A DNA stretch of 64,000 bases, taken from assembly GCA_012932295.1 (NCBI GenBank), contig JAAONU010000011.1, positions 46,812,352-46,876,351 on the forward strand, read 5' to 3'. Below are positions 39,033-50,471 of the stretch, piece after piece. Every line of letters begins with the position of its first letter. Position 1 is the first letter of the stretch. The translations under genes and the position numbers were made by a program. Below the pieces are notes generated by a model. The model made no database searches and was not told the origin of the DNA. It saw only the letters and a list, made by a program, of their open reading frames with translations. This DNA is from Cyclina sinensis. Its lineage: Eukaryota; Mollusca; Bivalvia; Venerida; Veneridae.

Positions 39033-39858
39033 GGGCGAAGTGTAAAACCCGGAAAAAATATAGCGATTTTCCGGAAATCATGGAAAAGGCTTTAAGTGCC
39101 TCAATACGTGTGCTAGAGTAATAAATTTGGTGTCTACATAAACTAAAGACTCTCAGCTTTTACATATGTGTAAATAATTATATTTGCTTACAAGTTATAC
39201 AGCTCCTGAATATAGCATTACCGTTGCCGTAAAATACGGCCGTACAAGAAAACCCGGAAATCATGGAAAGGACCATAAATTCCTAAATAAGTAAGCTGGG
39301 ATAATAAAAATTGTATTAATATTAACTAGAGACTCTAGGCTTTCATATATATGTAAATAATTATATTTGCTTATGGTAAATTTAAGTTATAAAGTTTATT
39401 AGTTTATTGAAAGGTAAGTTAAACTAATAATTTCTTCCTGGTTTTTCTGTAGAATTGGGCTATTTCTTTATCAAATTAAACTTACTTAACGTCTTTAAAT
39501 CAAGCTTATTTTCACAAATGATTGATATTGAAAGGCAGTTTAAACATATAAAGCATTTTCTTTAATCTGTCTTTACTAAATTTTTACTAAGAGCATCTAA
39601 CGTTATTTCCGGAAAAAAAGTTTTTTTCCCTGGGTTTTCCGTAGAATCGGGATATTTTTTATCAAATTAAACTTACTTTACGTCATTAAATCAGGCTTAT
39701 TTTTACAAATGTTTGTTTTTGAAGGGTAAATAAAGCATATATAGAATTTTCAGTCATTTATTTTTGTTACTTTTTAATTAGAACGTCAGAAATGATTTCC
39801 GGAAAATCGATCTTCTTTTCCGGGTTTTCCGGGACTTTTCCGGGTTTTACACCTGCCC
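39033..39858. mobile_element. CCGG-rich TIR element with 8-bp TSD
   Basis: The 826-bp element has ends GGGCGAAGTGTAAAACCC and, on the other strand, GGGCAGGTGTAAAACCC, both continuing into CCGGAAAA and then gattttccggaaatcat. The left half holds two direct copies of a segment of about 185 bp that starts ccggaaatcatggaaa and ends taaataattatatttgctta. The right half holds two copies of another segment of about 190 bp (caaattaaacttactt... to ...aagca). An 8-bp duplication suggests hAT, Merlin or a Mutator-like family; the GGGC end is not typical hAT. No transposase ORF is present. Confidence 0.82.
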
Positions 39859-40529
39859 GTCTTAAAGTCTTTCTCAAGAACTTGTCCATTAATTTGTCTT
39901 TCAAACTGAAGAAGATCCTGTCCCAGACATACACTATCGAAAACACCACCATCCTGTAGACTTTAGAGTTAGATTAGGTATTGAATCTTGATGAAAATAG
40001 CTCAGGTAACTTGCTTCATCAAATTCAAAGGGTTATTATGACAGACAGCATTATGTGTAAAAAGTTTTTGTTTGTATTTTGAGAACCAAGCTAAATTTTG
40101 ATCGATAAGACAGTACTGTCTATTAAGATTGAAAGTTATGTAAATAATTATGTTGAAGAAGAATCCTAATTAAACTGATAAAAATTTCTTTATGCAGCAA
40201 TATATTATTTTCTTTATGTAGAATTTATTTTTATTGCACCATTCTGCACTTAAGATTTTTATTGGTGTTTGGAAATGGAGTTTAATTGTATTCTAATCAT
40301 TTAAATTAAGTTTCCTTGTTAAAAAAACAGCAACAATTTTAGAAGAGTTTGATATAATTAAAACACTTAAAAATTGTGTATTACCTTCAGAGTTTTAATA
40401 TTTTCATATTATTTGGCATTTTAATATCTTCATGGCTTGAAATGATTTGCAGCACCAAATCTGCATTCTGTAAGAAGTGTTTGTTTTGTGTCAAAATGTA
40501 AATGAAGGTGATGTTCCTAAGGGAGATAA

Positions 40530-40537
40530 ATTTTAAT
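40530..40537 (+). repeat. Left TSD of hAT-type MITE (7 of 8 bases)
   Basis: attttaat here and cttttaat at 40969-40976. Confidence 0.6.
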
Positions 40538-40968
40538 CAGGGATGGCAAAATTTGTTTGGCATTCAAATGTTTGGGTCTGTTACAAATGTTTGAATATCT
40601 CATACTAAAAAATAACACAAAACAAACATTTCACTGAACTTCTCAGTGTAGTATACATGGATAAGATCCGAGTGTTTCCGTTTCCCTGGACAATGTGTAT
40701 TTCTCGGTATCCAGCTCAGTATTCCAACAACATAACACAAAGTATGTTAACGGTCTTAGAGCCACAGGTGTGAAAAATAAACATTAAAGCAACAATAGGT
40801 GTGAATTCACCTGCTTACAATACCTTTCTCACTTCTTTAACACTTTCATTTCTTATCAAAACAAAATAGATAAAAATTTCAAAATATTACTGATAATTTT
40901 TTCCGAACATTTTGAACATTCGAAATCAGGTCTGAATGTTCAAATGTTCTCTTACCGGTACATCCCTA
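40538..40968. mobile_element. hAT-type MITE, 431 bp
   Basis: The element begins CAGGGATGGC and ends taCATCCCTA, so the termini are inverted CAGGGATG/TAGGGATG. Subterminal ATTCAAATGTTTG-like sequence recurs in inverted orientation at the other end. The flanking 8-bp direct repeat has one mismatch. CAGGG-type ends and 8-bp duplications are characteristic of hAT transposons. There is no ORF. Confidence 0.72.
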
Positions 40969-43900
40969 CTTTTAATGATTAAGTTTTCAATATACAAATT
41001 AGTATATAAATATATCTACAAACTATAAATGTGGCTGTTCTAATTTAATGCTAGACAGTTTCATAGAATTGAATGAAAATTCAATGTTCACAAGTAGTTT
41101 TCTGGCATAATAAGCAGTTTTGATTTTTTACTTTTACTTCTGTAAAACCTTATCAAAATGGATTTCGTTACCTACAGAGAACCATTTACAAAGGTGGCAT
41201 CTGTGTTATGTATTGCCAGAAAGTTCAAAGGCCTTCACCTGAGGAAAGGTGTTTACTGTGGGTGACTCAGGTATGGTAATCTGGTTTGATGATCTGGTCA
41301 GAACTTCCAGATAGTGTCAGTTGTGAGCATGCCATAACAATTTCAGTCAGTTGCAGTTTTCACATCTAAAGCTTGAAGGAGTGTAGAATGTAAATTTGTT
41401 ACCTTGTATATCATTGTAATGCCTTGACAGATCAAGAAGCTGCAACAATACTGGTATTATATCAAGGCCTTTGATCTCTGTAGTCTTGTATTTTGGCATA
41501 TGGTGAGGAAGACATAAATAAAGAGTTCTACCCCCTTCATGCAAAGTTGTATAATGTTTTACATAATTTTTTTACAAAGGAATTTAGTTCTGTTCCTGAG
41601 AAATGTAGACATTTTTCTTGCCTTTTCACAGCTGTAAAATATTTCTTTTGTCTTCATTGAATTGTTTCCTTTAAAACATTTATGACTAAAGAATGCATTT
41701 ATTTTACATGGTAGAATCTCAATGATACATGGTTTGAGAGTTTAGCAAAATAAATATAGTAGACGTTATTTCATTTGTTTGACAGTTTTATGAGAAATTA
41801 AGTCAACAACTTATGTAGAAGTAATGTTTTGCTTTTCTTAATTGGTACAGTTTTATCTAGATTTATTGTTGCGTGTTCAAATAAATTGAATATGTACAGC
41901 TTATTCTTTTTCAGTTATTGAAATCAAAGTTTCCTTTTTAGCTTAAAAATACAGTATTATTTCAAAGAAGAGTTCAAACACTCAGTGCTTGTAGAAATTT
42001 GTATTCTTTGTTAGGGGCATTGTATTCATTGAGTTGAAATATGTCTTATTCCTTGACTTCCTACATTATTCTACACATTTTGTATACCTTTTGTGATTTC
42101 CTGTACTTCATGCTATTGCAATATTTTATGTCTTACTATAGAGATACTGTGTAAAATGGGGTCCTTCCAGCTGGAATTCTTTGCTGTGGGAATGTTGCTT
42201 TGTTTGTTTTTTTTTGCGGGGTGGGGTTGTAATTTTTACTTAAAAGTACTTCTTTATCGAAAGTATTCAGTGATATTAAAGTGCAGAATTTTTGCAGTAA
42301 ACAAAAAATGTAATCAAACTGTGCAATATACACTGAATGAAAAATTCACATGGGAAAAGATTAACTAACTGTCGGGGTCAAGTTAAAGCAAAGAAAGTGC
42401 TTTCGTGATTAAATTCAGTGTCACAATTTTGTCACAATTTTGGCCACGGAACAGTTGCTTATTACATTTTTCCATCTTTAATTTGTGTCCAACTGAATGA
42501 ATTTCATCTGTGAAGCAATTATTAGGTACTGATAATACAGTGGTTAATGAAGGAATAAAGTAATTAGTCAGAAATGTCATTTGCAGAAGAGAAATGGAGA
42601 ACAAAATTTATTTCCTCTCAAGTATTAAAACTTCTGTAAGAAACATTTTATATGAATTACGCAAGATAAGTGTTGTTATCGACTGCTGGTGGGTACTTGC
42701 AGTGAATAATTTTTTTTTTATGAGCACCACCTTGTTTGTCCTTTTATTTGTGCATATGATTTAAAGAAGTGTTTAATTGTCTTTTTTTGGTGCAATATTT
42801 TGTTTTTGTTTTTCATGTATTTTTCTAGTAGTTCAGGTTCATTCTGTATATCAAAACTTCTTGACTAGATCAAACACTGTTGAAACATGGTATTACATAA
42901 TATTTTGTTAGACATGTAGGTCTTTTAAGAAATAGGTAGGGTAAAAAAAATGTCTTTGACTAAAATTGTTGGACAAAATCTTTAAATGGGTTCTTTCTGC
43001 ATGGTGGATTTTTTTAATCCTCTCAGAAAAAACTAATTTTAAACTTTGCCACAAGAAGAGCTGTCGTCTAATAAATGTGGTCTGCAGATAATTGCTGAAT
43101 TGCCAAATTTTACAAATTTTTTTTCTTTTTTTTTTTTTTTTTGTGGGAGGAAGAAAGGCGTTTTCATGAAGAGCATTGTTCTCGCATCTGAAATTAGTTG
43201 AATATTTGAAATGAACTATAAATCTGAAATTATAGCAATTAACCAGAAAAAGTCACAACTTGCACTCAGAATAACGGGAAGAATATGGTCTCCTGATACA
43301 TTATCTCCCATCGTCTGCTTTAGAAATTACGGAATTATATCGGGGAAAATTTAATCATCGTCTTGTTAAAACACTGATAGTAGTGCGACTCTTTGTTTCT
43401 CCTTTAACCAATTATGGAATATTTTAATCGTAAAATGGAAAGTGACGTTTCATTGTGCCTCAAGCTATTTGACGATGGCCTTGATTGAAAGTTGCTGAAA
43501 CTTAATCCATAGCATTAAGTCCCTGAAATCCTGGGTGGTTTGAAATGTGCATGGACATCGTTCAATGTTTAATCCTAATGAATAATAATATGATTTGTTA
43601 TATTTCCAGGCTTTTGATGGCTAATGTTACTTGTTTACAGAGTAAAATACAAATCTAAAAAGCAGTACATTAGCTGGTAAGCAGACGGCATTTGTCGTTA
43701 GGTAATCTTCTAAATTAGAGGTTTTATTTGTTTGTAATCAGATTATAATTTTGATAGATTTTAGCTTGAAATACGAGGCAATAACATTTTCCAACAAAAA
43801 GAGGTATTTTATATTAACAGAAGAGATTAACCAGAAGAGATCTATTATAAGGTACTTTGGTCTATGATTTTTTTTCAAATAAAAAGGGATTTTTCACATC

Positions 43901-44079
43901 TTTAGCATTAGACTATGAAAGGCATGAACACTCGATCAGTCCTGTCACATAGTGCACCATTTTTTTCCCCTGAAATTCGTTAACAATTATTTACTTTACA
44001 TTGATCTCGAAACATAAGTTCCTGCATCTTGCCAAATAATCCTGCTCAATGGGAACTTCCTGGTTTCCAACCATTGCTT

Positions 44080-44200
44080 GGACCAAAAGTGTGGAATGCA
44101 GAAAGTTACCTGACTCTCTTGCCTGATGAGATTTGGGCCAATGACCTCAAGATTGCGAGTCTGGCATTTTACCTCTCTACCATTGTCCTTCACTGAAGTG
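44080..44200 (-). repeat. tRNA-SINE head relic, antisense
   Basis: Read on the - strand: tggtagagaggtaaaatgcc, agactcgcaatcttgaggtc, then attggcccaaatctc. This keeps the order of D-arm, anticodon arm and T-arm of a tRNA-derived head, with a decayed B-box. The body could not be delimited. It cannot fold into a functional tRNA without several mismatches. Confidence 0.4.
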
Positions 44201-44287
44201 TGGTTTAAAGGACTTGATAAATCTGAATGAAATGAAAAGACAAACAGTTGAAAGTTTATAAGTCTTGCATTATTGTGTAAATACTAA

Positions 44288-44520
44288 GGGCTGATCAGCG
44301 GTAACTTTGTGGACTAGTAACTCAGTCATCACAAGTTTGACTGGCCAACTGTTTAATGTTTTTCAGACGAGACTTTATACTGATGTCCCATGTATCAGTA
44401 CTATAGTACACTAAGCATGTTAATTAAGGAGCCAATGAGATGCTTTCTAAAAACTATGGTCCCTGCTTTCCAGTAGTGTTGCTATTTTGAAATTTTACTC
44501 TGCCTCTGTCACATGGAAAC
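44288..44520 (+). repeat. Diverged SINE family 2 copy
   Basis: Shares the order gatcagcggtaac, cagacgagacttta, tgtcccatgtatcagta, acactaagcatg and gagatgctttct with the copies at 4012 and 15940. Many substitutions and no clear target duplication mark it as old. Confidence 0.55.
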
Positions 44521-45002
44521 AAAAGACTCCTTATTGTGTTAACTGAAATATGAAATGATAATTTAATTCATTATTTCAAATCTTTACTTTATATCAGATA
44601 TCATGATGATGTTTCATGTTCATTGTCTGAAAAATCGTGTTTCTATTTGCATTTTTATGTCCCTTTATTTCATGATGAATGGGGTGGGGTTCAAACTGTG
44701 GCTGCATAATAAATAGAAGTGTGTTTGTTTAATTATGTGATAAAACAGATAATTTTAACAGATTTTATTACAACATTGGAGTATTATTATTTCCATGTTG
44801 TAACAAGATGATTTTCATGAAATGTTACAAATCCTTCAGGTGTTATTTTTGAATATTATCATTCACTTTTTCATTGGAAAAAATATGGTCTAAATTCATT
44901 ATTTTTATACATGAAAAAAAAAGTTTTGTTTTGTAGGAATATTGATTATTTCGTGCAAATGTTAAGGGCAGAAAAATACTATATTAATATGATTGTCTAA
45001 TA

Positions 45003-45216
45003 TTAACCCTTAACCTGTTGGAACCGAAAGTGTTTAGCCTTTGCCACCAGTATAGAGCCAGGCCAGCCTGCACATCCGTGCAGTCTGACCAGGCTCTATA
45101 CTGTTGGTAGCTCCATTTTTATATTTTGATATTGAAGTCCCTTAAACTTTGAATGGACTGTTCCAAATTCAAAGCTGGGCAAATCCATTACAAAATTTCA
45201 GCATGTTCAGGGTTAA
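45003..45216 (+). mobile_element. TTAA-flanked MITE (piggyBac-like), copy B
   Basis: TTAA at 45003-45006 and 45213-45216 flank a 206-bp element with ends CCCTTAACCTGTTGG and (other strand) CCCTGAACATGCTG. The central hairpin 45048-45103 has 26-bp arms with about three mismatches and the loop atcc; its outer stem is CAGTATAGAGCC / GGCTCTATACTG. It is closest to copy D (63568), which lies in the opposite orientation. Confidence 0.85.
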
Positions 45217-45726
45217 ACAGTACTTCAGTCTTGTGGTCAATTAGAAAGACGTGTATTTTCCACATAATTTGAAAATCGCAGCTCAATATTGTTATCAGAA
45301 TCATAGGCTGAAGTGTCACAAGATTTGTTCTGACATGTGTATGTACGCCTCGGGCACAATTTTTCCTGTCACACTATTACTAAATCCCCTCCCATTTTCT
45401 GACAAGGTCTTTGTTCGCAACTACCAATTTCACTACTGTTCTAAAACAAGCTTTAATTTAAAAAGTAATGGGAAAATGACCGATTGGAAGTTATTCAGAG
45501 TTAATTGAAATAGTTTGCAATTTTAAGTATGCCAGATTTTTAAGGGCGGAAACTCAGACTTGTGCAAGTTAAGAATTTAGTATGTTATTTGATGATACTT
45601 CACTATTACTTAATAGGCTTCTGCATGTGAGAACACAATTTGACTTTTAGATGGAGTTAAGTTAATATGGACATAATTTACCATAAACTGATAAATCATT
45701 GTTTAATGTTTTAACCTGGTCCTTTT

Positions 45727-46185
45727 TGTGTTGCCCTTTCGAAGAAACGGCGAAAACTAGGGATCGCTTTATCCATCGGTCTGTCTGTCAGGAAAACTTA
45801 ACATTGGTTTTAACTTTGCTATTTCTAAACATTTCCTGATCAAACTTTCAAATTGTATTGCATATGACAACAGGGTTTGGATGTTGCTAAAATCTTTAAG
45901 TCAAGGTCACAGAGTTATGCCCCTTTTTGTACTTGGATTTTGTTGTGAAAACAATGTTGGCAATAACTTTGCCATTTCTTAACATTTCCTTATCAAACTT
46001 TCAAATTATATTGCTTACGAAAACTGAGGGTCGTAATGATGCCAAAATCTGTAGGTCAAAGTCACAAGTGACAGAATAATGCCTCTTTTTGTACTTGGAT
46101 TTTGTGAGCATGCTGTCTGTCGACAGGTCTTGTTGTACTTAGAACTAGCATGCTGTCTTTTCCAGCAGGCTCTTGTTTACCTTTT
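45727..46185 (+). repeat. Interspersed repeat with two core units of about 160 bp
   Basis: The two units share acatttcctgatcaaactttc-like sequence, gtcaaggtcac / gtcaaagtcac, and ttttgtacttggattttgt (at about 45926 and 46088). A gtctgtctgtc run precedes them. The right end has two successive agcatgctgtc... hairpin-like motifs (46107 and 46147) that end in tcttgtt. The same terminal motif occurs at 53148. This is likely another non-autonomous element with core repeats; its exact ends are unknown. Confidence 0.55.
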
Positions 46186-47934
46186 TAGTTATTCTAACAG
46201 AGTACTCAAGGGGGACACAAGTGTTCAACTGAACACCCATCTAGTTTGAATCTGTGTTTGTTTTTTGTTTCTGTCAAAATTTTATTTCTTTAGAACATTC
46301 TTATAATTGATTTGATCCACAATGATAATTTGTCCAGCTCCATAATGTCACAGATTGGTAAGCCTTGGTAATCACGAGGGAAATGGTATACAGAACATAT
46401 TGCGGGTTCGTCATCTGTGATTATGCCATTAAGAATCGCTTTGGATGAATGAACAAAACAAGGCTTTATATATATATGCATCCCACCACAGAAAAGTTTA
46501 AGATATTATATCCCTTCAGAATAATGTACACAGTGAACATATGCTGCCTGTTTTGAAAGAGAAGAAAAACTAACTGTGTTTTATTTAAGAACTACTTTCT
46601 GTGTTGAAAACTTCATCCATGTCAGACTGAGGTATGATATTACAAAATATCGCCTCAGATAAAACCAACATATAAAAGATAGGTACAAAAATGTTTTGAC
46701 ACCTTTCAGCCCTGTGTGAATTCTGTCCCATTCAAAGAAAACCATAAACATCGAATCATTAAAGTAATCCATGAAATATCGTCAACAATAGCGCACTTTG
46801 TCGGTCTTTCATTTCACGACCTCATTATGTTTACCAAGTTAATTTCAATTTTCAAAAGCCATGAGACTGACACATGAATTTAATATGGTTTGTCATAATG
46901 GAAGTACGATATGTCATTTTTCTTCCTTTAGTTATCAGATAGCTGGGACGTAATTCATCACAAAATATGTTTGGTTAGCTGTATTTCAAGGGTTCATTCA
47001 GCCTGTCACACAGTATTTGCAACTGTTACGACCAGATTATACTGTACAAAATGTGATTTATATTTGTCAATTAAAGATACCAAGGTGGTATAAGTTTACA
47101 TATATTATGGTCCATATATACCTTTGTCACATGAAAACCAGTGTTTAGGTTCTTTCACAAGTATGCATTAAGCCTTCTAAAAAAATAATGAAGTGTTTGG
47201 TTTTTTTTTGTATGAAATTATAGTCCCTAAGCCAGAGGCATGTGAGTAGCTCACTGTATTAACATCAGTAAGTTCATGTCATGTATTTTAATCAGGCCTG
47301 ATGACTGCTAACCGGAGTCTTATTAACCAGTAACTCGGCTGAAAGTATGCCAGGGACAGTTAAGTATAGAATTTACTTCAGGAACTTAGATGTCCAGCCA
47401 GTGTTATAGATAGATAAATATCGCTTGGACCAATATTGGCCCATCAGTGTTGGCCCATGTTTTGTTTATACACTTACTCATCTCTCATTCTGTTTGACAG
47501 TAGGATTATTAAAGAAAAACAAATAGCTTCTGTTATAAGACATGCCACTAATTCGGCCGTCATTGTAATTGGCAAAATGTTGCAGTTTAGATCTAAGATC
47601 TGTAAATGGAGAACTTGTCCATTTCTATAGTTAGTTAAGCTTTCCGAGCTTCAGATGAAATAGTTATAGTAAAGTTTTGGTAAAGTCTCAGCTGTATTTG
47701 CCTTTCAAATTCATGCTCAGGGGCTTCCTTTTTTTCTTTCTTTTTTATTTGGTCTACTTATGTAGGTTGATGATAAGTTGAAGTCAGAAGACAGATAATT
47801 AAATTAACTATTTAGGGTGGACTAAGCTCTGCAATGAACCTATAAACCTCATTATTTTATTCATAGTGTTGCATTTTTGCTTCCTAGGAAACAAAGCTGA
47901 AAGGACTAGATAATAATTTCGTAGTTCACTATAA

Positions 47935-48435
47935 CTTTGTTCTGTCTTCAGATTCTATGTTGATGTAATCCACTGTTCCATTTGATGAAATCATGTCTGT
48001 AAGATTTGAATCAATATAATCCACTACTGCACTGGGCAAAATGAAGTTTGTAAGATTTGTGTTGACATGATTCACTATTGCACTAGGTAAAGACATGTTT
48101 GAAATAAGTGGGTTTATATAATCCAATATTGAATTGGTTGAAATCATGTCTGTGTAAGATCTGTGTTGCTATATTCCACTACTGCACTAGATAAAGTCAT
48201 GTTTGTAATAAGTGAGTTGATATAATTAATTCACAATTGAGTTGCTGTTGGTAGAAGCATAGCCATAAAAGGTGAAGCCATTCGACTTTTTAGGTATGAT
48301 ATCAGAAAAAAAGAGTTAACAATTGTACATTTACCATAAAAAAACATTTGAGGTTGCCTCAGAAATAGTGCTGATTTAAGATTACAAATTGCCTTGTGAC
48401 TGAACTCAGATTGGATAATATTCTTATTTCATTTC
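47935..48435 (-). repeat. 51-bp coding-period tandem repeat, locus 1
   Basis: Six units are marked by (t/a)aatccact at 47971, 48022, 48073, 48124, 48177 and 48232, with 51-bp spacing for the first four. On the - strand the units stay open and encode 17-residue repeats of the type SAIVDYINTNLTDMIS. A tail of about 200 bp (acaattg... to ...gactgaactcag) follows. The same repeats plus the same tail occur at 57275-57835. No family was recognised. It may be a decayed gene fragment, or a repeat whose unit happens to be divisible by three. Confidence 0.65.
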
Positions 48436-49844
48436 ATTTGTTGGTTTGTTTGTTTTTTTTTCAACAGTACGTTTGCTGACAATGTGTTTCACTCTGGTTA
48501 CATAATGGTTGGTAAAGAAGCGACTGACCTATTTTCTTCCAGCTGCTGTTGTTTACCCTGGGCTAATTGGTGACAGGTTGTTAATTAAAACTAAGAAATA
48601 TTTCAATTATTAGTTCAATAGGTCATCATTGTTGGTCAGTCCATTTTGTAACAATAATGTCCCTCATAACTTTTGAACCTTGTGGTTGTTTTACATAAAA
48701 AAGAAAACCTGAAAACATTTTACTGTTTGCTGAAGTGTGGGTGGAGGTTGTGAGGGGGGGTTCTTCTTTTAACAGTGCATTGAAGATAAAGTGATAGTCA
48801 TACAGTAGTTAAAGTCAGTTTGTAGTAATGATAGAAAATTGTCATACACCTGTTAAGAAATAAAGGCTCATCTTGTGCACATTTTCTGCACTCAAAATTA
48901 TGCTGTTCTCATCGTACATACTGCAGTCACACGGGGGGGGGGAGGCTTTCAGATAATCAGAAAATTGCTGTGAAATTGGGATACAGTTTTATGTATACAT
49001 ACTGCCTTGGAGATCAGAAAATGTCCAATGGTCACTTAGATCTTTTTCACCAGAACAAAGTAAGTATATACTGCACATTAATGCCATGTTCTACACCGAA
49101 ATCAGCACTGTAATAACCTCTATTGACCAGTGATCAACTGTTGACATGTCCTATATCGGAACTCTCAATTTATCATCATAATGGTCAGTTTCGAAAATCA
49201 GGGTGATTATACGGTTGAAATGGTTTATCTAAAATTACATTGACTTATCAGGAATTGGTGTTAATGCAAGGTGCTTACATGATGAGTAAGCATTTAATTT
49301 GTGATACATTACATTCCTGTATTAATTTGAATTGTGTGGCTGCATTTACTGACCTTGATTAATGTATTCTAATCTTCCTTTCGTATGTAGTTATTATTAC
49401 AGTTTACTACCACGTTTTCCTAATAAGAGCGCATGTTTTAGGAATATCTGTAGAGCTAAATTCAAGATGATAATTGCCACAAAAAAGATATTATATGTAT
49501 TATTTTCAGAAAGTATAATTTAAGACAAAAATCAGTTTTTTCAAACAAACTTTAAGGACACTTAAATCTTAAGAATTTAGAATTCTACAAGACTTTGTCT
49601 TTCATTCTAATCCTTATTTGATAAAAACACATTTTTTATCTATAAGCACATATTCAAATGCCATAGTATAATACAGTTCAATGTAACTAGAAAATAAAAC
49701 ATGATACAACATGGTATTTGAAAATAAGAAAGAGACAAGACATACATATAATAAAAAAAAATACGAGAGACTCATTTAGAATTATTTATATTGTGTATAT
49801 CATCTTATCATGCTTGCATGTATGTATTCTGGTAATAAATATAT

Positions 49845-50471
49845 TTAACCCTTACCTTGCTAGAAGGAATTTGAATCTGTCTTTGTGATCATTGCAGACC
49901 AAGATAAGCCTGCACATCCTTGCAGTCTGATGAAATAATCTAATCTCAATCATCCAAGACCCCCACCCCCACCCTTGCCAGAAAAAAACCCAAGAAACAA
50001 ACAAACAAAACATAATTTTTCGACACCATTTAATTTAATCGATGACTAGCTGCCAGTAAAGCACACTTACTGACAAATTAATCAGTTATTTGGTGATAAT
50101 TGCCTCAGGCGACTGGTCACACTGGCAATTTTATGACTTTATGATAGGTCTGAAGGACCTTATTAAGGATCAACTGGGATTTCAGTGTGAAATTTTGGTG
50201 TTTTAATGATATAAGTTGTACCTTTAATTGATTTTTTTCTTAAAATATATTGACCAAATTTTTAAGAAGTTTTGGACAAAAAAATCAGTCCAGGAAGTTG
50301 AAATTACCATAAAAAAACTGACAAATTTTTTGCTTTTCCGGAGCCCTGGTCTGCACTATTCACCATTCAGTCAGTAAATTTTCAATAAGCACCCCTATTA
50401 ACGGTTAATGGATCAGTCTAAATTGAAAGATGGAAAAGTCCATTTTAGATATTCGGCATGATAAGAGTTAA
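49845..50471 (+). mobile_element. TTAA-flanked MITE, copy C, interrupted
   Basis: TTAA at 49845-49848 and 50468-50471. The outer parts match copy A: ttgcagaccaagataagcctgcac on the left, and tctgcactattcaccattca to ttaatggatcagtctaaatt on the right. About 400 bp of foreign sequence splits the hairpin loop region after tgcagtctgatga, ending in the hAT-type terminus ggagccctg at 50348. Confidence 0.75.
49930..50348 (-). mobile_element. hAT-type MITE copy nested in the TTAA element
   Basis: Read on the - strand it begins CAGGGCTCC and follows the order of the 56684 element: a gtccaaaa segment, cacaccaaaa-like sequence, gacctatcataaa, then caattatc(g/a)cca. It is clearly diverged from that copy. 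The other end is lost or replaced by a C-rich stretch near 49960-49975, so the left border is approximate and no complete duplication is visible. Confidence 0.65.

Noticed and set aside
43260..43560. Possible conserved non-coding element in intron 2
   Set aside because: Sequence is complex and repeat-free, but conservation cannot be judged from one genome.
46290..46481. 63-codon - strand frame with protein-like composition
   Set aside because: Mixed charged and hydrophobic residues looked promising, but it is short, has no splice signals I trust and no family match.
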